64,000 nt of DNA from Cyclospora cayetanensis (lineage: Eukaryota; Apicomplexa; Conoidasida; Eucoccidiorida; Eimeriidae): the NCBI RefSeq assembly GCF_002999335.1, contig NW_020312481.1:62001-126000 (forward strand). Direction: 5' to 3'. Shown piece by piece: positions 61,418 to 64,000 of this stretch. The notes beneath the pieces were generated by a model. It saw only the letters and a program-made list of their open reading frames with translations, did no database searches and had not been told where the DNA came from. The position numbers and the translations under genes were made by a program. How positions within the stretch are numbered: position 1 is the first letter of the stretch; each line of letters opens with the position of its first letter.

Positions 61418-63202
61418 GCCTGTTGTGGATCGTCCTGTGTGTCGGGGGCCTTTTGGGGGGGCCCCCTGCGTGCTGCCCCCGCGATCCTTGCGTATACCTG
61501 GGGGTCACTTAGTCCAAAGCGCCTTAAGAGTTGGCGACGGAGGGTCGGAAGAAGGCGCCGTTGCTCCTCCAAGGGGGGCAAGACGGAGGTGTCCCTCAAG
61601 GCTGCACACACAACGGAGGGGGTTTTTACGTGGAGCTTGTGGGGGCCCCCGTCTTCGGTATCGGGGGGCCTCCTCTGAAGAGAGTTTAGAGGGAGCTCCT
61701 GGTGTGAAAGCAGCGTGGGAGCGACGACAGATGAAGCACCACAAAAGGCGCTCGCAGGCGTTGCCGCAGGCTGCTGCTGCTGCCCCTCCGAAGAAGGCCT
61801 GCTGTCGGGAGAGGCATCGGGAGGCAATGATGGATCACGGGGACAGAGAGGGGGCCCTGTCTCGGCTGCATTGTTGCGTGCTTCTGGGAGCTCCACCACG
61901 TTCGCAAGCACGGGATCCTGGAGAGCCTTCTCTGCGGGTTGGCAAGGGACCTCTCCGTCCTCTGCCTCCGAGAGCGGTGGGTTGTCCTTTATGAGCGTGT
62001 GGAGGAGGAAGGCAGCATGAAGCGTGAGATCGGCATAGACCTCATCCACTGAAGCTTTCTCGACGGTTTGGCAGTGGTCCAGTAGCAATGCCAGCACCTA
62101 AGCCGCACAAACCATGAGTCCTAGAGCGTTGCCTGCAGCTTGCCGAAGCCCCACAAGCGACCCGCCTCATAGACTCTCAATTCGCAAAAGCGAACACCGC
62201 AATATCTCAGCCTCCTACCTCCGCAGATGCATCGCGGTACCTCTGCAGCGTAACTTTGTCCGTCTTCCAGTTCGGCTGCAATCACCAGGTCCCACAAAAA
62301 AAGGGTTTGGGGCTTTGCGTTGAACTTGCAGCCTGCCGTTTCTGGATTGCAGCAGCCGTAGATCCTGGAGGCGCCTTTGAAGAGCTAGGGCATTTATTAC
62401 GTTTGGCAGGGAACGCCTGCCTTTAAATACCAAAAATCATCATAGGGTTGTGTCTCCTGACCTGCAGGGGGGCCTCCCGGCTCCTAGACGAGAGTGTCTG
62501 TACGTGCACCAGCCGAATAGACGGACAGAGGGCCTTCACAGCCTCCACACGTTGACCCCGCTTCACTCCACAAGCACGAGCTGCGTAATTTACGGCAATT
62601 ACACTCTCCCACTGCAGCATAACGGCAGAAGAACGCGGCAGCAGCAGGATCTCGGACGGCGTGCAGGAGAGGCTGCTCGGGGAGGCCCTCACGACCCCAC
62701 AATGCAGACGCGCAAGCGTTCTACAAGGCACAGAGAGAGGCCCTGCTGGTGCGTGGCGAAGAAAGCAACGCCCCTATGTGGAGCAATACTGGTCTTAAGG
62801 ACTGAAATTCCAAGCAGAGGGACATCCTCCCTCTGCTGTGGGGAGAGGCTGTGTAAGCACGATGGAACCACTCCAAGGCGCAAACGCATGGATCGTTGAA
62901 AAGGCAAGCTTTTTGACTTAGAGAATAGGAAGGTTTGGGGGACGCTGACCTGTTGCACGGCAAGGGGTTGCTCTCGGGGTATCCCGAGGCGGCGATGTTC
63001 GACTTGGCAGTAAAAGCAGTCCTGCGCAATGCAAGCAGCAGCCTGCTCACACCCAGTCAGCTAGCCTGGCTAACTGAGCATGCATGTGGCTAGCCAGACA
63101 TCTATGCAGGAAAGGTGATTCAACTCGGCTTAGGGGCTGCGGGAAGTGGTGATGTACGAGATCAATGTGACAAAACACTGGCACGCAGTTCCGCGGCACC
63201 AT
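58880..63202 (-). CDS. POLH: DNA polymerase eta (Y-family translesion polymerase)
   Basis: Eight exons in consistent phase (63202-63158, 63021-62950, 62611-62462, 62275-62219, 62097-60826, 60496-60246, 60138-59942, 59805-58880) give 989 residues. The palm starts at VFCHIDLDCFYCQVEHRR (Asp14). Fingers: PLAVQQWESVIAVNYAARAC, GVKRGQ. The second acidic motif is EKASVDEVYADLT (Asp126, Glu127). After a long low-complexity insertion with poly-Q comes GAVGHNK/FVAKVASSHFKP, then the thumb with LRKLPGMGGK and the little finger (PQWLHTLSRELCERADLDF). The C-terminal tail holds two PCNA-binding-like motifs (ERGIVEFF 765-772; QLKLDRFL 976-983) and an acidic SUMO-interaction-like stretch (VEVLEVIDV 901-909). 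No UBZ zinc finger was seen. It bypasses UV lesions at stalled forks. Family assignment is firm; the insertion and tail functions are inferred. Confidence 0.93.
61291..61416 (-). repeat. Poly-Gln-encoding CAG/CAA tract in polymerase eta
   Basis: 42 consecutive Gln codons, mixed CAG and CAA on the minus strand, followed by Gln-Gln after one Ala. It lies in exon 5 near residues 335-378 of the polymerase. Mixed codons suggest it is older or more stable than a pure CAG run. Confidence 0.95.
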
Positions 63203-63868
63203 CCCTCCCCTAGTATTCCCAGGGGCGAGGGTCTACGGTTCAGAAAGCTGCGTATTGGGGTGCACTGCCGTCACGAGTAAAAGGCCGTGTCTGCTCGTCT
63301 TGCGCATTTCGATGAAAAGGGGAACAATGAATGGAAGCTGCCGCACATGAATTTTCGTTCAAAGTGCAAAAAGGTTCATTATTCCATTCATGATTCGTGA
63401 AGGTTACTACTGCTTCATGCTGGGGGGGGCCCCGTGTGTGTGTGCGCGTGGAGGGGGCCCCCCCCTCCCGCCCTCGGCCCCCAACCAGGAGGGGTCGGTA
63501 GGGGGCCCTCTCTAATAGCACCACACACACCGCAGTGGTACGGCCAGCCTTCCTTGATGCTTTCTCCCGCGATATTTCTCCGCTAGTCATTGCGTGTCTA
63601 GACAGCTGAGGTTAGGGGGCTGGGAGGAGGGCTGCTACGATCGTCCTTCTGTGTACGTGCGTCTTTGGCTGTGTGTCCTTCTACGCGCTTATGTGGCTCA
63701 CGCCGCTGACTGTTTCTCACCGTTATAGGCTTTATTAGGGCTGGGGCCCCGAGCCTTTGGTACCCCGGCGCCTAGGCGCTGTGGCACGCACGGCGCCTAG
63801 GCGCTGTGGCACGCATCCTTCTCCTTAGCCCCCCCAATGGTGGGGGGGCCCTTCCTCTTTCCTTCCAG
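63203..63868. other. Intergenic region upstream of polymerase eta
   Basis: Probable promoter region of the minus-strand polymerase and, if real, of a plus-strand gene at the window end. It contains a G/C-rich block with GGGGGGGCCCC near 63,423 and 63,455 and the 25-bp duplication described separately. Confidence 0.5.
63766..63815 (+). repeat. Tandem 25-bp duplication with a 12-bp palindrome
   Basis: Two identical 25-base units (63766-63790 and 63791-63815) each contain GCGCCTAGGCGC, a perfect palindrome, followed by TGTGGCACGCA. It lies upstream of an acceptor-like TTTCCTTCCAG at 63858-63868. Confidence 0.9.
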
Positions 63869-64000
63869 ATGCTGCGTTCCGTAGTTCTTCCGGGGTTTGT
63901 TGCCGCATTACCCCAGGATGCCGCCGGGAGCTTGGAGCGGAGAGGAGCTAGGGGCTTCCCTGCGGTCCTTGGGCCTCCCCGTCCGCACATCCTGGGTGAG
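63869..64000 (+). CDS. Possible exon truncated by window end
   Basis: After a strong acceptor (CTTTCCTTCCAG) an open segment reaches a donor-like TGG/GTGAG at about 63995. Two frames are plausible: one from ATG at 63869 (MLRSVVLPGFVAALP) and one from ATG at 63918 (MPPGAWSGEELGASLRSLG). The second reads more like an ordinary protein. Neither is recognised. Confidence 0.3.
   Translation, partial: MLRSVVLPGFVAALPQDAAGSLERRGARGFPAVLGPPRPHILGE

Overview
This is nuclear DNA of a eukaryote, most probably a coccidian apicomplexan of the genus Eimeria. The evidence is pervasive CAG/CTG repeats read as runs of Gln, Ala, Ser, Leu or Cys in different frames (homopolymeric amino-acid repeats), multi-exon genes with GT-AG introns and pyrimidine-rich acceptors, intronic microsatellites, and a secreted rhoptry-type protein kinase. 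No prokaryotic operons, mobile elements, CRISPR arrays, or recognisable tRNA or rRNA genes were seen.

The window has two halves. Positions 1 to about 21,000 are repeat-rich. A giant plus-strand gene, cut at its 5' end by the window edge, runs to 14,535. It has 24-bp and 40-bp minisatellites in and around its exons. A second very Q/S/N-rich gene lies convergently on the minus strand (16,084-20,622). From about 21,000 onward repeats are sparse and mostly confined to introns. This matches the repeat-rich/repeat-poor segmentation known for Eimeria chromosomes.

The right half carries genes that could be rebuilt exon by exon with consistent splice phases: a three-exon secreted rhoptry-like kinase (33,758-35,555, minus); a small three-exon, probably mitochondrial, one-membrane-pass protein (36,489-37,200, plus); a complete three-exon low-molecular-weight phosphotyrosine phosphatase (38,152-39,152, minus); a complete twelve-exon phenylalanyl-tRNA synthetase alpha subunit (39,613-43,780, plus); a single-exon COP9 signalosome subunit 7 (44,365-45,183, minus); a class III alcohol dehydrogenase / S-(hydroxymethyl)glutathione dehydrogenase (46,185-50,688, plus); and an eight-exon DNA polymerase eta (58,880-63,202, minus). 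Two large single-exon ORFs of unknown function (28,660-30,621 plus; 51,275-56,554 minus) and several weaker coding segments (22.7-26.8 kb, 32.8-33.7 kb, 37.3-37.5 kb, window end) complete the list.

The recognised genes are independent housekeeping or parasite-specific functions (translation, formaldehyde/nitrosothiol detoxification, DNA damage tolerance, protein turnover signalling, host-directed secretion), not a co-operating cluster. Strands alternate, giving divergent pairs (phosphatase/PheRS, CSN7/ADH3) and convergent pairs (PheRS/CSN7, ADH3/large ORF). All splice sites are read by eye and are untested.
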